A DNA stretch of 64,000 nt from Bacteroidota bacterium (GCA_023388315.1 JAEWGM010000008.1:66577-130576); one strand, 5' to 3'; counted from the first letter of the stretch, positions 16,176 through 25,662 are shown. The notes: generated by a model not told the origin, from the sequence alone. Translations and numbers: made by a program.

Positions 16176-17831
16176 ATGATAGAGAGATTTTTAACGCAAA
16201 CATCGTTCTCATCGCATCAAGATTTTGTTGAGAACTATAAAATAATCGTTCCCGAAAACTTTAATTTCGCCTACGACGTGGTAGATGAATGGGCGAAAAC
16301 ACATCCCAACAAACGCGCCCTTTGTTGGACCAACGATAAGGGTGAACACCACGACCTTAGCTTCAGCCAATTAAAGGAATTGTCAGATAAAACCGCTTCG
16401 TTTCTTCTTTCCGAAGGAATTGAAAAAGGCGATATGGTGATGCTCATTCTTAAGCGCAACATCGAGTTTTGGTACACCATTTTGGCTCTGCTCAAAATTG
16501 GCGCCGTGGCCATTCCCGCCACGCATTTGCTCACCCACAAAGACATTGTTTATCGCGCTAACGCGGCAAGCGTAAAAGCCATTATTACCACCCAAGACGA
16601 TGCGTTAACAGACCACGTGAACCAGGCAATGAGCAAATCGCCCACGGTAAAAAAGCGCGTAATGATTGGCGACACCATTCCCGAAGGATGGGTTGACTTT
16701 CACCGGGGAATAAACAACGCCGCGCCGTTCAAAAGGCCCGAGCAAGTAAATAAAAACGAGGACATTATGATTCTCTACTTCACTTCGGGAACCACCGGGC
16801 AACCCAAAATGGTGATTCACGATTTCACCTATCCACTCGGGCACATCACCACCGCCAAGTTTTGGCACAACCTGCACGAAAACAGCGTACACCTTACCGT
16901 TGCCGATACCGGCTGGGCAAAAGCCGTTTGGGGAAAACTTTATGGCCAATGGATTGTGGGTGCCTGCGTTTTTGTGTACGATTTTGAGGGCCGCTTCGTC
17001 CCCGCAGATATGCTCGCGATGATATCGAAATACAAGGTAACTTCCTTTTGCGCTCCACCCACCATCTTCCGCTTCTTAATTCGCGAAGAATTAAGCAAAT
17101 ACGATTTATCGGCGCTGGAATATTGCACCACCGCCGGTGAAGCGCTCAACCCATCAGTTTACGACACGTTTTACAAACAAACAGGCATTAAAATGATGGA
17201 AGCCTTCGGGCAAACCGAAACCGCCCCCACCATTGTCACCTTCCCTTGGATGGAACCCAAACCCGGTGCCATGGGTGTTCCCAATCCGCTCTACCATATG
17301 GACTTGCTCACGCACGATGGCCGCTCGGCAGAAGACGGCGAACAGGGCGAAATTGTGTTTCGCACCGATGGCGGCCGCCCGCTGGGGCTTTTTATGGGCT
17401 ATTACCGCGATGAACAACTCACTAAAAGCGTCTATGCCAACGGACTTTATCGCACAGGCGATATGGCGTGGCGCGATGAAGATGGCTACTTTTGGTTTGT
17501 GGGACGAACAGACGACATCATTAAAAGTTCCGGTTACCGCATTGGCCCGTTTGAGGTGGAGAGCGCCGTTATGACGCATCTCGCCGTGGTGGAATGCGCC
17601 ATTACCGGTGTTCCCGATGACATTCGCGGGCAGGTGATTAAAGCCACCATTGTTTTGGCGCCGCAATACAAAAACAACGCCAACGACGCCTTGGCACGCG
17701 ATATTCAAGAGCACGTGAAAAATGTTACCGCGCCATATAAATATCCGCGCATTATTGAGTTTGTGGATGAGTTGCCCAAAACCATCAGCGGCAAAATCCG
17801 TCGCGTGGAAATTCGCGAGAAAAATAAATAA
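16176..17831 (+). CDS. AMP-forming acyl-CoA synthetase/ligase
   Basis: ANL-superfamily enzyme that activates a carboxylic acid with ATP and CoA; 551 residues. Core motifs are intact: the phosphate loop YFTSGTTGQPKMVIHD (about residues 200-216), MEAFGQTETAPT (about 340-350), GRTDDIIKSSGYRIGPFEVES (hinge region, about 446-466) and the C-terminal catalytic-Lys motif PKTISGKIRRVE. It resembles the medium-chain/acetyl-CoA synthetase-like branch (MACS). The acyl substrate is not determined. It follows the XRE-cupin gene and precedes fabD by 56 bases, giving a fatty-acid theme to this part of the window. Confidence 0.9.
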   Translation: MIERFLTQTSFSSHQDFVENYKIIVPENFNFAYDVVDEWAKTHPNKRALCWTNDKGEHHDLSFSQLKELSDKTASFLLSEGIEKGDMVMLILKRNIEFWYTILALLKIGAVAIPATHLLTHKDIVYRANAASVKAIITTQDDALTDHVNQAMSKSPTVKKRVMIGDTIPEGWVDFHRGINNAAPFKRPEQVNKNEDIMILYFTSGTTGQPKMVIHDFTYPLGHITTAKFWHNLHENSVHLTVADTGWAKAVWGKLYGQWIVGACVFVYDFEGRFVPADMLAMISKYKVTSFCAPPTIFRFLIREELSKYDLSALEYCTTAGEALNPSVYDTFYKQTGIKMMEAFGQTETAPTIVTFPWMEPKPGAMGVPNPLYHMDLLTHDGRSAEDGEQGEIVFRTDGGRPLGLFMGYYRDEQLTKSVYANGLYRTGDMAWRDEDGYFWFVGRTDDIIKSSGYRIGPFEVESAVMTHLAVVECAITGVPDDIRGQVIKATIVLAPQYKNNANDALARDIQEHVKNVTAPYKYPRIIEFVDELPKTISGKIRRVEIREKNK

Positions 17832-17887
17832 TTGCAAACAATACACTCGTTAAAACGTTAAAACATAGAATTAATAAAAGTTTTTTT

Positions 17888-18769
17888 ATGAAAAAAGCAT
17901 ATGTATTTCCCGGACAAGGCGCGCAATTTGTGGGCATGGGAAAAGATTTGTACGAAACATCGCCTTTGGCGAAAGAAATGTTTGAAAAGGCCAACGAAAT
18001 TCTCGGCTTTCGCATTACCGATTTAATGTTTGAAGGAACCGATGAAGACCTTCGTCAAACGAAAGTAACACAACCCGCCATTTTTTTGCACTCGGTGATT
18101 CTAGCAAAAACATTGGGCGATGATTTCAAACCCGATATGACCGCCGGACACTCTCTTGGCGAGTTTTCGGCATTGGTTGCCGCCGGCGCTTTATCGTTTG
18201 AAGACGGATTGAAATTGGTGTACAAACGCGCGTTGGCTATGCAAAAGGCGTGCGAACAAAATCCATCTACCATGGCGGCTATTTTGGCACTACCCGATGA
18301 AAAAGTAGAAGAAATTTGCAACGAAATTGACGACGTGGTAGTTCCCGCCAATTACAACTGCCCAGGACAAATTGTGATTTCGGGCTCAATGGCGGGCATT
18401 GAAACCGCTTGTGCCAAAATGAAAGAAGCCGGCGCCAAACGAGCCCTTCCGCTCAAAGTAGGTGGCGCTTTCCACTCACCGTTAATGGAACCAGCCAAAA
18501 TGGAGCTGTCGGAAGCCATAGAAGCCACGCATTTCTCAACACCTTTATGTCCTGTTTATCAGAACGTTTCCACGGTAGGCGAAACCGATCCCGCGGTGAT
18601 TAAGGCAAACTTGGTTGCGCAACTTACCGCACCCGTTAAATGGACACAATCGGTGCAAAACATGATTGCCGATGGTGCCACCGAGTTTATCGAGTTGGGC
18701 CCTGGAAGCGTGCTTCAAGGCTTGGTATCGAAAATAAGCAAAGAAGTTGCCGTATCCGGCAAACAGTAA
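17888..18769 (+). CDS. fabD: ACP S-malonyltransferase
   Basis: Transfers malonyl from CoA to acyl carrier protein, the loading step of type II fatty acid synthesis in the cytosol. The nucleophile is Ser89 in GHSLGEFSALVAAG, and the catalytic His is in GGAFHSPLMEPA near residue 199. N-terminal FPGQGAQFVGMGKDLY is the standard opening. 293 residues, as expected. It is 56 bases after the acyl-CoA ligase and probably transcribed with it. The stop codon is followed almost at once by a 7-bp repeat array (18772-18820). Confidence 0.95.
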   Translation: MKKAYVFPGQGAQFVGMGKDLYETSPLAKEMFEKANEILGFRITDLMFEGTDEDLRQTKVTQPAIFLHSVILAKTLGDDFKPDMTAGHSLGEFSALVAAGALSFEDGLKLVYKRALAMQKACEQNPSTMAAILALPDEKVEEICNEIDDVVVPANYNCPGQIVISGSMAGIETACAKMKEAGAKRALPLKVGGAFHSPLMEPAKMELSEAIEATHFSTPLCPVYQNVSTVGETDPAVIKANLVAQLTAPVKWTQSVQNMIADGATEFIELGPGSVLQGLVSKISKEVAVSGKQ

Positions 18770-18771
18770 AC

Positions 18772-18820
18772 AACACCGCTCAACGCCCAACGCTCAACGC
18801 TCAATGCCCTACGCTCCACG
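18772..18820. repeat. Seven degenerate 7-bp repeats after fabD
   Basis: Contiguous units AACACCG, CTCAACG, CCCAACG, CTCAACG, CTCAATG, CCCTACG, CTCCACG, consensus CTCAACG, beginning three bases after the fabD stop. Confidence 0.85.
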
Positions 18821-18852
18821 CCAAAAGCATTAAGCTTTGTTAGCTAAACTTA

Positions 18853-18884
18853 TTTGTTAAAATCAAAAATAGAAAATACTTTTG
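18853..18884 (+). promoter_or_regulatory. Promoter of the DUF4919 gene
   Basis: TTTG (18853-18856), 20 bases, then TACTTTTG (18877-18884): a full match to the Bacteroidota consensus. It overlaps the longer open frame starting at 18854 and so supports the start at 18920. Confidence 0.7.
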
Positions 18885-18919
18885 TTTGTTACATACAATC
18901 AACTAAAACAAAAACGCAT

Positions 18920-19618
18920 ATGAAAAAATTAGTAATGATACTTGCCATAGCAGCCTTTGGAATTTCTGCTTACGCGCAAGATGTGTTTTTCTCTGCCCCC
19001 AATTACAACGAAATAGAGAAGAACATAAAAAATGAAAATTCATCTTATTATTATCCTCAGTTAATGGAACGCTATATGAAAGGCGATCCTACTTTAACAG
19101 CCGAAGAAGGCCGTCATCTGTATTTTGGGTATGTATATCAACCCAATTACGTGCCCACAGACACCTCTTCTTACAACAACCATTTGGCACAAGTATTGAC
19201 AAAAACATCGTTTTCAACAACCGATTACAACAATATTCTTCAATATGCCGATGCTCTTTTGGCGGAAGACCCCTTTAACTTAAGAGCGCTGAACGCCAAA
19301 TTATTGGTGTATGCCCAGCAAAACAACGTGGAGGAATACAAAATCGTGGCACAAAAAAGAAAAGTGGTGCAAGACGCAATTGTGAGCACCGGCGATGGAA
19401 TGAGCGACAAAACGCCTTTCTACGTGATTAAAGTGGCGCACGAATACGATTTGTTGCCCTTCTTGGGATACAAATTTGGCGGCGTGGATAAAATTGTGAA
19501 AAACAAGAAAGTAAATTACCTTTCGTTAGGAAAAAACCGCTTTGAAGTGGAGCGAGTTTATTTTGATATCACGCCCATAATGAATTATGTAACCACCCAA
19601 GGTGGCGGCAAAATGTAA
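18920..19618 (+). CDS. Secreted DUF4919-family protein
   Basis: 232-residue protein with a Sec signal peptide (MKKLVMILAIAAFGISAYAQ) and a mature part matching the DUF4919 family of Bacteroidota: SSYYYPQLMERYMKGDPTL, then HLYFGYVYQPNYVP near residues 60-80. The middle has TPR-like helices (LLAEDPFNLRALNAKLLVYAQ). The probable location is periplasm or outer membrane surface. No activity is known to me. The gene is a single unit: own promoter (18853-18884) and a strong terminator at 19641-19674. I rejected the start at 18854 because it lies in the promoter. Confidence 0.85.
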   Translation: MKKLVMILAIAAFGISAYAQDVFFSAPNYNEIEKNIKNENSSYYYPQLMERYMKGDPTLTAEEGRHLYFGYVYQPNYVPTDTSSYNNHLAQVLTKTSFSTTDYNNILQYADALLAEDPFNLRALNAKLLVYAQQNNVEEYKIVAQKRKVVQDAIVSTGDGMSDKTPFYVIKVAHEYDLLPFLGYKFGGVDKIVKNKKVNYLSLGKNRFEVERVYFDITPIMNYVTTQGGGKM

Positions 19619-19640
19619 GCACTATTTTACGTTATAAAAG

Positions 19641-19674
19641 AAAAGCCGAAGGATTTAAAACTTCGGCTTTTTTG
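19641..19674 (+). terminator. Intrinsic terminator after the DUF4919 gene
   Basis: An 11-bp perfect stem AAAAGCCGAAG / CTTCGGCTTTT with a 9-base loop and a run of Ts; the A/T flanks allow it to work in both directions, so it may also end the minus-strand gene at 19709. Confidence 0.85.
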
Positions 19675-19708
19675 GCTTTAAACGGTGGCTTTTGTGCGTC
19701 ACTTAGTA

Positions 19709-20977
19709 TCACAATTTTTCTAGTGCGTCAAAATCTATAACCGGAGGCTTATTTTCTTTTTCTCGGGAAAAAGTGGCGCCAAATTCGGTGGAATCGGAAA
19801 AGAAGCCACAATTCCGAAGATAAAACTTATTTCGGCTTTCATCGTATCCTCCTTGATAATCTCGCCTTACGCCCGCTTTCGCGGTGGCATCGTGAGTAAA
19901 TCGCGCGTCGGTAGCTTCCAGCCATTCGCCATTCAACGTTCTAAACCACTGATTGCCGAAATAAACTTTGCGGCTTAGATACCCTTGGTTCGGAATAAAA
20001 TTTTCCAAAAACGAATGCGCGCGTGTATAGTGTACATCTGTTTGCGGACGTAAGAAACTCGCAATCAACCTCCATCTATTTTCATCTGTGGCATAAAAAT
20101 AAGATGTGTAAATGGTATTGCCTTCTCCATCGGGATAAATTTGGGTGAGAAATTTATACGTATTTCCGGCTTGCCAGTTATATCGGAGAAAGCTTTGCCC
20201 ACCCGATCCTTCGTTTCCAAACTCTCCGATATGCACACCTTCGCCTTTGCGAAGCAATTTAATTTTAAGGCTATCGGGAATTAGTTTAGGGTCTTGCGTG
20301 TCGAAAGGGCTCCAAACGGAAAAGAGCACGCGGCGCTCCTCTTCGGAATTGCATTGCATACCGAAATAACCTTCGCCAAAACCGTTGGCCATATAATAGC
20401 TGCCAATGATATCTTCTCCTTCGGGCACGGTCACTTCGTTGTAGAACCACTCGATGGTTTCTTCGGGCATCGTGTAACTCAGGTGCACCGATGGCCCTCG
20501 CCTGCCCCAATAATCTGAAAAGTTATCCACATACACCATTGCCGAATCGGCAGACTGAACCGTAAATGAGGTTACCTCTGCAAACGTGTCGCCACTTTTT
20601 TGGTTTCCTTGCAACGAAATAGCATAATAACCAGCCGAAGGAATGTTAAATTTTCCCACAGGCACATCAAAATTGCCTTGTTTCACTTTTAGTTTCGTAT
20701 TTTTTTCTAAAAAAGAAACCGTGAAAGCCGACGCACCCAACGAAGTGCCTTTTACGCGCAAATGAACCGTCTGCGGTGTAGAAAAGTACACATACGTGTT
20801 GATGTTGGAGCGAGCATCTGTCCAATTTTCCAATCCTTTGTCGGTAATGGCGGCGCCATCGGCGTATTCCGTAACATAGGCGTTGCCGCTTAATTTTATT
20901 TCGTGCCCCATTTCTTGCGCAGTAGATTTTCCAATCAGCAATACAAAGGCAAATAGCAGGATAATAGTTTTTTGCAT
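19709..20977 (-). CDS. Secreted protein with DUF5077 and DUF3472 domains
   Basis: 422 residues with a Sec signal peptide (residues 1-20, ending GKSTAQ). Residues about 25-145 match the DUF5077-type beta-sandwich (LSGNAYVTEYADGAAITDKGLENW is the opening, with an IAYYF-like YAISLQG strand later). Residues about 155-400 match DUF3472, with the conserved SVHLSYTMP, YFGMQCNSEEERRVLFSVWSPFDT and LENFIPNQGYLSRKVYFGNQW stretches. The pair of domains is common in exported Bacteroidota proteins of unknown role, perhaps carbohydrate-binding. It is monocistronic, with a -7-like TATCTTTA just upstream (21008-21001). Confidence 0.85.
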   Translation of the reverse strand: MQKTIILLFAFVLLIGKSTAQEMGHEIKLSGNAYVTEYADGAAITDKGLENWTDARSNINTYVYFSTPQTVHLRVKGTSLGASAFTVSFLEKNTKLKVKQGNFDVPVGKFNIPSAGYYAISLQGNQKSGDTFAEVTSFTVQSADSAMVYVDNFSDYWGRRGPSVHLSYTMPEETIEWFYNEVTVPEGEDIIGSYYMANGFGEGYFGMQCNSEEERRVLFSVWSPFDTQDPKLIPDSLKIKLLRKGEGVHIGEFGNEGSGGQSFLRYNWQAGNTYKFLTQIYPDGEGNTIYTSYFYATDENRWRLIASFLRPQTDVHYTRAHSFLENFIPNQGYLSRKVYFGNQWFRTLNGEWLEATDARFTHDATAKAGVRRDYQGGYDESRNKFYLRNCGFFSDSTEFGATFSREKENKPPVIDFDALEKL

Positions 20978-21000
20978 GTTAAGTATGTTTTTTTGAAACG

Positions 21001-21008
21001 TAAAGATA
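21001..21008 (-). promoter_or_regulatory. -7-like element of the DUF3472 gene
   Basis: Minus-strand TATCTTTA (21008-21001), one mismatch to TAnnTTTG, 23 bases before the start codon. Confidence 0.4.
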
Positions 21009-21113
21009 ACTTTTTCCTGTGAGAATTTGTTATATTCTTACACTGTTTTGAGTTGGAAGTGGATATCGCACCGGAACTCAAACCCGTTACTCATCAACTA
21101 AAATATAACTGAT

Positions 21114-21296
21114 ATGGAAAAAGACTACAATTTATCAAACGAAGAGATGCCTGACAGCATCCCCGACGAAGAGGTAACAAAACTTGACCCAAACCGTGAG
21201 TACAACCCTGACAAACAGGATGAATTTCTCAGAGACCCGAATCGGCTTGCCGACCCCGACAGGCAACTTCCGGAAATGGATCCGAACAGAATTTAA
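21114..21296 (+). CDS. Small acidic protein with DPNR repeats
   Basis: 60-residue protein of unknown role. It is rich in Asp, Glu, Pro and Asn, with no hydrophobic segment, and carries a recurring short motif: LDPNREYNP, RDPNRLADPD, MDPNRI. It is probably disordered. Reality is supported by a clean ATG, a strong terminator 13 bases after the stop (21304-21341) and no competing frame. I do not recognise a family. Confidence 0.6.
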   Translation: MEKDYNLSNEEMPDSIPDEEVTKLDPNREYNPDKQDEFLRDPNRLADPDRQLPEMDPNRI

Positions 21297-21303
21297 CGCA
21301 TAA

Positions 21304-21341
21304 AAAAACCGATAGCCGTTTTTAAACACTATCGGTTTTTT
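21304..21341. terminator. Bidirectional terminator between convergent genes
   Basis: Stem AAAAACCGATAG / CTATCGGTTTTT flanking a 13-base loop, with A and T runs on the two sides. It lies between the plus-strand small gene and the minus-strand gene ending at 21369 and can serve both. Confidence 0.8.
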
Positions 21342-21368
21342 GTTTATATCTATCTCTGAACAAAATTA

Positions 21369-21980
21369 TTACCTATTTCCTCGGCCTTTGTTGCCGTTAT
21401 TGCCACGCCCGTTATTTCCTTTTCCTTTATTCCCTTTGTTGTTCATTTTTTGGTTGTTGGCATTTTTTTGAAAAATACTTTTCTTGCCTTTTCCGGTTTT
21501 AATCACACCGTTATCGAAAATATACACTCCTTTTTTGGCTACTTTCGGGTCTTTTCGTTTTCCGTAATCCCCATATATGCCACGCCAGGTTTTTGATGAT
21601 CTTCCCATCGTATTTTTCATTCGGTGGAACGCCGCAGATCCGGGTTTAATGCCATAACGTTGCGCCATTACACCCCAACCTTGCCCGTTGGAACGTCCAT
21701 CGCGATACACGCCAAAGATATCGGGCACGGGAATTCCTAACACTCTGCTAAACTCCAACGCCAACGCAACATTTCCCCAGTTGTTGTCGAAATTGTTGTA
21801 GTATTGATTCAGCGTGCTTTGCGGAACGCCGTAATAATTGTAGTACAAATCGGCTACTTGGGCATTTGAATACCCTTTGGCATATCCGTTTATATTAGTC
21901 ACATACACATTAAAATCTTGTGCAAACAGCGTCACGGAAGCCAAGACTAAAACTATGGATAAGAGTAACTTTTTCATCAT
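21369..21980 (-). CDS. Secreted protein with Asn/Gly/Lys-rich tail
   Basis: 203 residues, Sec signal peptide (1-20, ending TLFAQ), a globular middle of about 125 residues (QVADLYYNYYGVPQSTLNQYY, LEFSRVLGIPVPDIFGVYRDG, GQGWGVMAQRYGIKPGSAAFH) and a C-terminal tail of about 40 residues made almost only of N, G, K and R (NNKGNKGKGNNGRGNNG). The basic, flexible tail could bind polyanions or other envelope polymers, but that is a guess. I do not recognise a named family. It has no close partner gene. Confidence 0.75.
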   Translation of the reverse strand: MMKKLLLSIVLVLASVTLFAQDFNVYVTNINGYAKGYSNAQVADLYYNYYGVPQSTLNQYYNNFDNNWGNVALALEFSRVLGIPVPDIFGVYRDGRSNGQGWGVMAQRYGIKPGSAAFHRMKNTMGRSSKTWRGIYGDYGKRKDPKVAKKGVYIFDNGVIKTGKGKKSIFQKNANNQKMNNKGNKGKGNNGRGNNGNKGRGNR

Positions 21981-22070
21981 GTTCGGTTTTTTATGCGTTT
22001 ATAAATCAATATCCTATTTATACGTATAAGACAATTAACCGAACAAAAAGTTTAAAAATCTGCTATTCTT

Positions 22071-23132
22071 CTATTTTTTTGACAAAAGATAATAGTCCAA
22101 GATGGTTAACGCCGCCATTGCTTCCACAATGGGTACCGCGCGGGGCAACACACAGGCATCGTGCCTGCCACGCGCTTTAATGGTTGTGTCTTTTCCTTCT
22201 TTATCAACGGTTTGCTGTTCTCTGAGGATGGTGGAAACGGGTTTGAAAGCCACACGAAAATAAATATCCTGTCCGTTGGAAATGCCGGCCTGAATGCCAC
22301 CGGAGTTATTGGTGCGGGTGCTGATTTTGCCATTATCATCGAAAAAAGAATCGTTTACTTCCGATCCGAAACGGCTCACATCGAATCCGTGCCCGTATTC
22401 AAACCCTTTCACAGCGTTGATGCCCAGCATGGCGCTTCCCAACGCCGCGTGCAACTTCCCGAAAACGGGTTCGCCCAAGCCGATGGGCGTACCTTCTATC
22501 ACACACGTGATGATTCCGCCAATGGTATCGCCTTTATACTGAGTTTCTTTGATGAGTTTTATCATTTGCTCCGCAATTTCTTCATCGGGGCAACGGACAG
22601 GCGTATCTTCAATTTTTGAAAAATCGTATTTTTTGTAATCGTTTTCTAATTTGATATCTCCCACCTGCGATGTGTATGCGGTGATGGATACGCCAATTTG
22701 CTTCAGGTATAACTTAGCTACCGCTCCCGCCACCACGCGCGACAAGGTTTCGCGTGCCGAAGAACGGCCTCCTCCGCGATGGTCGCGAATGCCATATTTT
22801 TTTAAATAGGTAAAATCGGCGTGCGACGGGCGGAAAACATCTTTCAGGTTATCGTAATCGGACGATTGCTGGTTTTGGTTTCGCACCAAAAAACCGATGG
22901 GCGCGCCGGTGGATTTTCCTTCAAAAATACCCGATAAAAACTCCACCGCATCCGCCTCTTCGCGAGGGGTTGTAATTCTGGATTGCCCGGGGCGTCTTCG
23001 GTTTAGTTCCGATTGAATGAAATCCATATCGATTTCCAAGCCGGCAGGGCATCCGTCAATTACTCCGCCCACAGCAACGCCGTGCGATTCACCAAAGGAA
23101 GTTAACCTGAATATGTTTCCGAATGTGTTCAT
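22071..23132 (-). CDS. aroC: Chorismate synthase
   Basis: Last step of the shikimate pathway: converts EPSP to chorismate using reduced FMN. All three signature regions are visible: GESHGVAVGGVIDGCPAG near the N-terminus, RDHRGGGRSSARETLSRV near residue 118, and RGRHDACVLPRAVPIVEAM near 320-340. 353 residues, normal. It starts 18 bases after the topA stop, so topA and aroC form one transcript. No sign of damage. Confidence 0.96.
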   Translation of the reverse strand: MNTFGNIFRLTSFGESHGVAVGGVIDGCPAGLEIDMDFIQSELNRRRPGQSRITTPREEADAVEFLSGIFEGKSTGAPIGFLVRNQNQQSSDYDNLKDVFRPSHADFTYLKKYGIRDHRGGGRSSARETLSRVVAGAVAKLYLKQIGVSITAYTSQVGDIKLENDYKKYDFSKIEDTPVRCPDEEIAEQMIKLIKETQYKGDTIGGIITCVIEGTPIGLGEPVFGKLHAALGSAMLGINAVKGFEYGHGFDVSRFGSEVNDSFFDDNGKISTRTNNSGGIQAGISNGQDIYFRVAFKPVSTILREQQTVDKEGKDTTIKARGRHDACVLPRAVPIVEAMAALTILDYYLLSKK

Positions 23133-23150
23133 TGCTTCAAAAAGAGTACG

Positions 23151-25538
23151 TTATTCTTTCTTTTTTGTTGTTTTTTTAGCCGTTGTTTTCTTCGCGGTTG
23201 TTTTTTTGGTTTCCGTTTTCTTGGCCTTCTTGGTCGGTTTTTCTTTTTTACCGCTATCGGCAATTATTTGTCGGCATTCTTCGAGCGTCAACTCTTGCGG
23301 AGTAAACTTTTTGGGTATTTTATAGTTCGTTTTCTCGAAAGAAATATAGGGTCCATATCGTCCGTTTAGCACTTGCAACGCGGGCTCTTCTTCAAACGTT
23401 TTAATGATTTTCTCCCGGTCTTTTCTTTCTTTTTCCTCAATTAAAGCAATAGCTTCCTCCAACGATATGCTCATTGGATCGGTATCTTTGGGAATGGAAA
23501 CAAATTTATTATCGTGGCGCACGTAGGGGCCAAAGCGGCCAATGGCCACCGTTACTTCTTTATCGCGAAACGCGCCCAATTGACGCGGCAATTCAAACAA
23601 CTTCAGCGCTTCTTCCAAGCTGATGGTTTCGATGGATTGCGTTTTTTGCAACGACGCGAAACGTGGTTTCTCCTCTTCATCGGGGGTGCCAATTTGTGCC
23701 AGCGCACCATATCGGCCAATTTTAACCGATACTTGCCGGCCCGATTTGGGATCAACACCCAACACGCGTTCACCCACTTTGTGCTCGGTTCGCATTTGGG
23801 CGGTTTCCTCCACAATGGGATGGAATACTTTATAAAAATCGGCTATCGACTTATTCCACACCTCTTTGCCTTCGGCAATTTTATCGAAACTTTTTTCCAC
23901 TCTGGCGGTAAAATTATAATCGATAACGGAGGGAAAGTATTCCACCAGAAAATCGTTTACCACCGAACCGATATCGGTTGGCACCAGTTTATTTTTATCG
24001 GCACCTACAATTTCAGTTTTATCATCGTCTTTAATTTTGCCGTCTTTTAGCGTCAGCACATTATAAGCGCGCTCTTCGCCTTCCACGTTTCTTTTTTCCA
24101 CATATTCCCGATTTACAATGGTGGAAATGGTGGGCGCGTAGGTAGAAGGGCGGCCAATTCCCAACTCTTCCATTTTGCGCACAAGCGATGCTTCGGTATA
24201 TCGCGGAGGGCGTTGCGAAAACCGCTGTGTGGCCGTAGTATCTCGCATAGCGAGTTTCTCGCCCTCTTTCATTGGAGGAAGGATTCCCGATTCGTTTTCG
24301 TGGTTTTCATCGTCGGTTCCTTCTAAATAAACACGCAGGAAACCATCGAATTTAATTACTTCGCCCACGGCGGTGAATTTTCCTTCGGCACCGGAAGCAT
24401 CAATGGTGATGGTTGTTTTTTCCAGTTCGGCATCCGCCATTTGCGAAGCGATGGTGCGTTTCCAAATTAGCTCGTAGAGCCGTTTTTCTTGCGCCGTAGC
24501 GCCCGCCGCATGCTCGCTCATAAAGGTGGGGCGAATGGCCTCGTGCGCTTCTTGCGCGCCTTTGGCTTTGGTGGAATACTTGCGCACTTTCACGTATTTT
24601 TCGCCATATTGTTCCGTAATTTCGGTTTTCGCGGTGTTGATGGCCAATCCCGAAAGATTCACCGAGTCGGTACGCATATAGGTGATTTTCCCGGATTCGT
24701 ACAACCGTTGCGCCACCATCATGGTTTGCGCTACGGAAAATCCGAGTTTTCTGGATGCTTCCTGCTGCAAGGTGGATGTGGTGAAAGGAGCTGCGGGCGA
24801 TTTTTTCGCGGGTTTTGTGGTGATGTCTTCAATGCTAAACTCCGCGTTTTTAAGTTTTCCGAGCAACGCCAGCGCTTCATCTTTGGTTTTCAGGCGTTTG
24901 TTGTATTCGGCTTTCAATTCCACCGTTTCGCCGTTTTCTTCTTTGGTGAAAATGGCGATGATGCGGTACGCCGATTCGCTCTTGAATTGCTGTATTTCAC
25001 GTTCGCGCTCCACAATAAGCCGCACGGCTACCGATTGCACACGGCCGGCGGAGAGCGCGGGTTTTATTTTTCGCCACAACACGGGCGAGAGTTCAAACCC
25101 CACAATGCGGTCGAGTACGCGGCGCGCTTGTTGGGCATCGACAAGATTTTTATCAATGTTGCGCGGGTTTTTTATGGCTTCTTGAATGGCGTTTTTGGTA
25201 ATTTCGTGGAAAACAATGCGTTTTGTGTTTTCTTCTTTTAAATCCAAAGCATCAAATAAATGCCACGAAATGGCTTCTCCTTCGCGGTCTTCATCCGATG
25301 CGAGCCAAACGGTTTCCGCTTTTTTGGCAGCGGCTTTCAGCTCAGAGACCACCTTTTTCTTGTCGGCCGGAATTTCATATATCGGTTTAAAATTATCTTC
25401 GATATCGATACTGAAATCCTTCTTTTTTAAATCGCGGATATGCCCGTAACTCGACATCACGTGATAATCGTTGCCTAAAAATTTCTCAATTGTTTTCGCC
25501 TTTGCCGGTGACTCAACGATGACCAAATTTTTTTCCAT
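23151..25538 (-). CDS. topA: DNA topoisomerase I
   Basis: Type IA topoisomerase that relaxes negative supercoils. The N-terminal Toprim domain begins LVIVESPAKAKTIEKFLG, with the acidic DEDREGEAI motif near residue 80. The active-site Tyr is Y287 in KITYMRTDSVNLS. The C-terminal part (about residues 570-760) has repeats of the GRYGPYI type (KIGRYGALAQIG, AIGRFGPYVRHD, LNGRYGPYISF) in place of four-cysteine zinc ribbons, followed by a Lys/Thr tail (KKTTAKKTTAKKTTKKKE) likely to hold DNA. Upstream minus-strand TACTTTTG (25597-25590) is the probable -7 box. Confidence 0.96.
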   Translation of the reverse strand: MEKNLVIVESPAKAKTIEKFLGNDYHVMSSYGHIRDLKKKDFSIDIEDNFKPIYEIPADKKKVVSELKAAAKKAETVWLASDEDREGEAISWHLFDALDLKEENTKRIVFHEITKNAIQEAIKNPRNIDKNLVDAQQARRVLDRIVGFELSPVLWRKIKPALSAGRVQSVAVRLIVEREREIQQFKSESAYRIIAIFTKEENGETVELKAEYNKRLKTKDEALALLGKLKNAEFSIEDITTKPAKKSPAAPFTTSTLQQEASRKLGFSVAQTMMVAQRLYESGKITYMRTDSVNLSGLAINTAKTEITEQYGEKYVKVRKYSTKAKGAQEAHEAIRPTFMSEHAAGATAQEKRLYELIWKRTIASQMADAELEKTTITIDASGAEGKFTAVGEVIKFDGFLRVYLEGTDDENHENESGILPPMKEGEKLAMRDTTATQRFSQRPPRYTEASLVRKMEELGIGRPSTYAPTISTIVNREYVEKRNVEGEERAYNVLTLKDGKIKDDDKTEIVGADKNKLVPTDIGSVVNDFLVEYFPSVIDYNFTARVEKSFDKIAEGKEVWNKSIADFYKVFHPIVEETAQMRTEHKVGERVLGVDPKSGRQVSVKIGRYGALAQIGTPDEEEKPRFASLQKTQSIETISLEEALKLFELPRQLGAFRDKEVTVAIGRFGPYVRHDNKFVSIPKDTDPMSISLEEAIALIEEKERKDREKIIKTFEEEPALQVLNGRYGPYISFEKTNYKIPKKFTPQELTLEECRQIIADSGKKEKPTKKAKKTETKKTTAKKTTAKKTTKKKE

Positions 25539-25589
25539 TCAAATAACCTTTCTTGTTTTTGTTAGTGCGCAGTGCCTGCTTTGAGGTTG

Positions 25590-25597
25590 CAAAAGTA
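25590..25597 (-). promoter_or_regulatory. -7 element of topA-aroC
   Basis: Minus-strand TACTTTTG, an exact TAnnTTTG match, 51 bases before the topA start. Confidence 0.45.
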
Positions 25598-25662
25598 GTA
25601 ATTTTGTGGCAGCTAAAAGAATTTTTCAAAAAATTGTTATATAATAATGTGTGGGATAAGAA

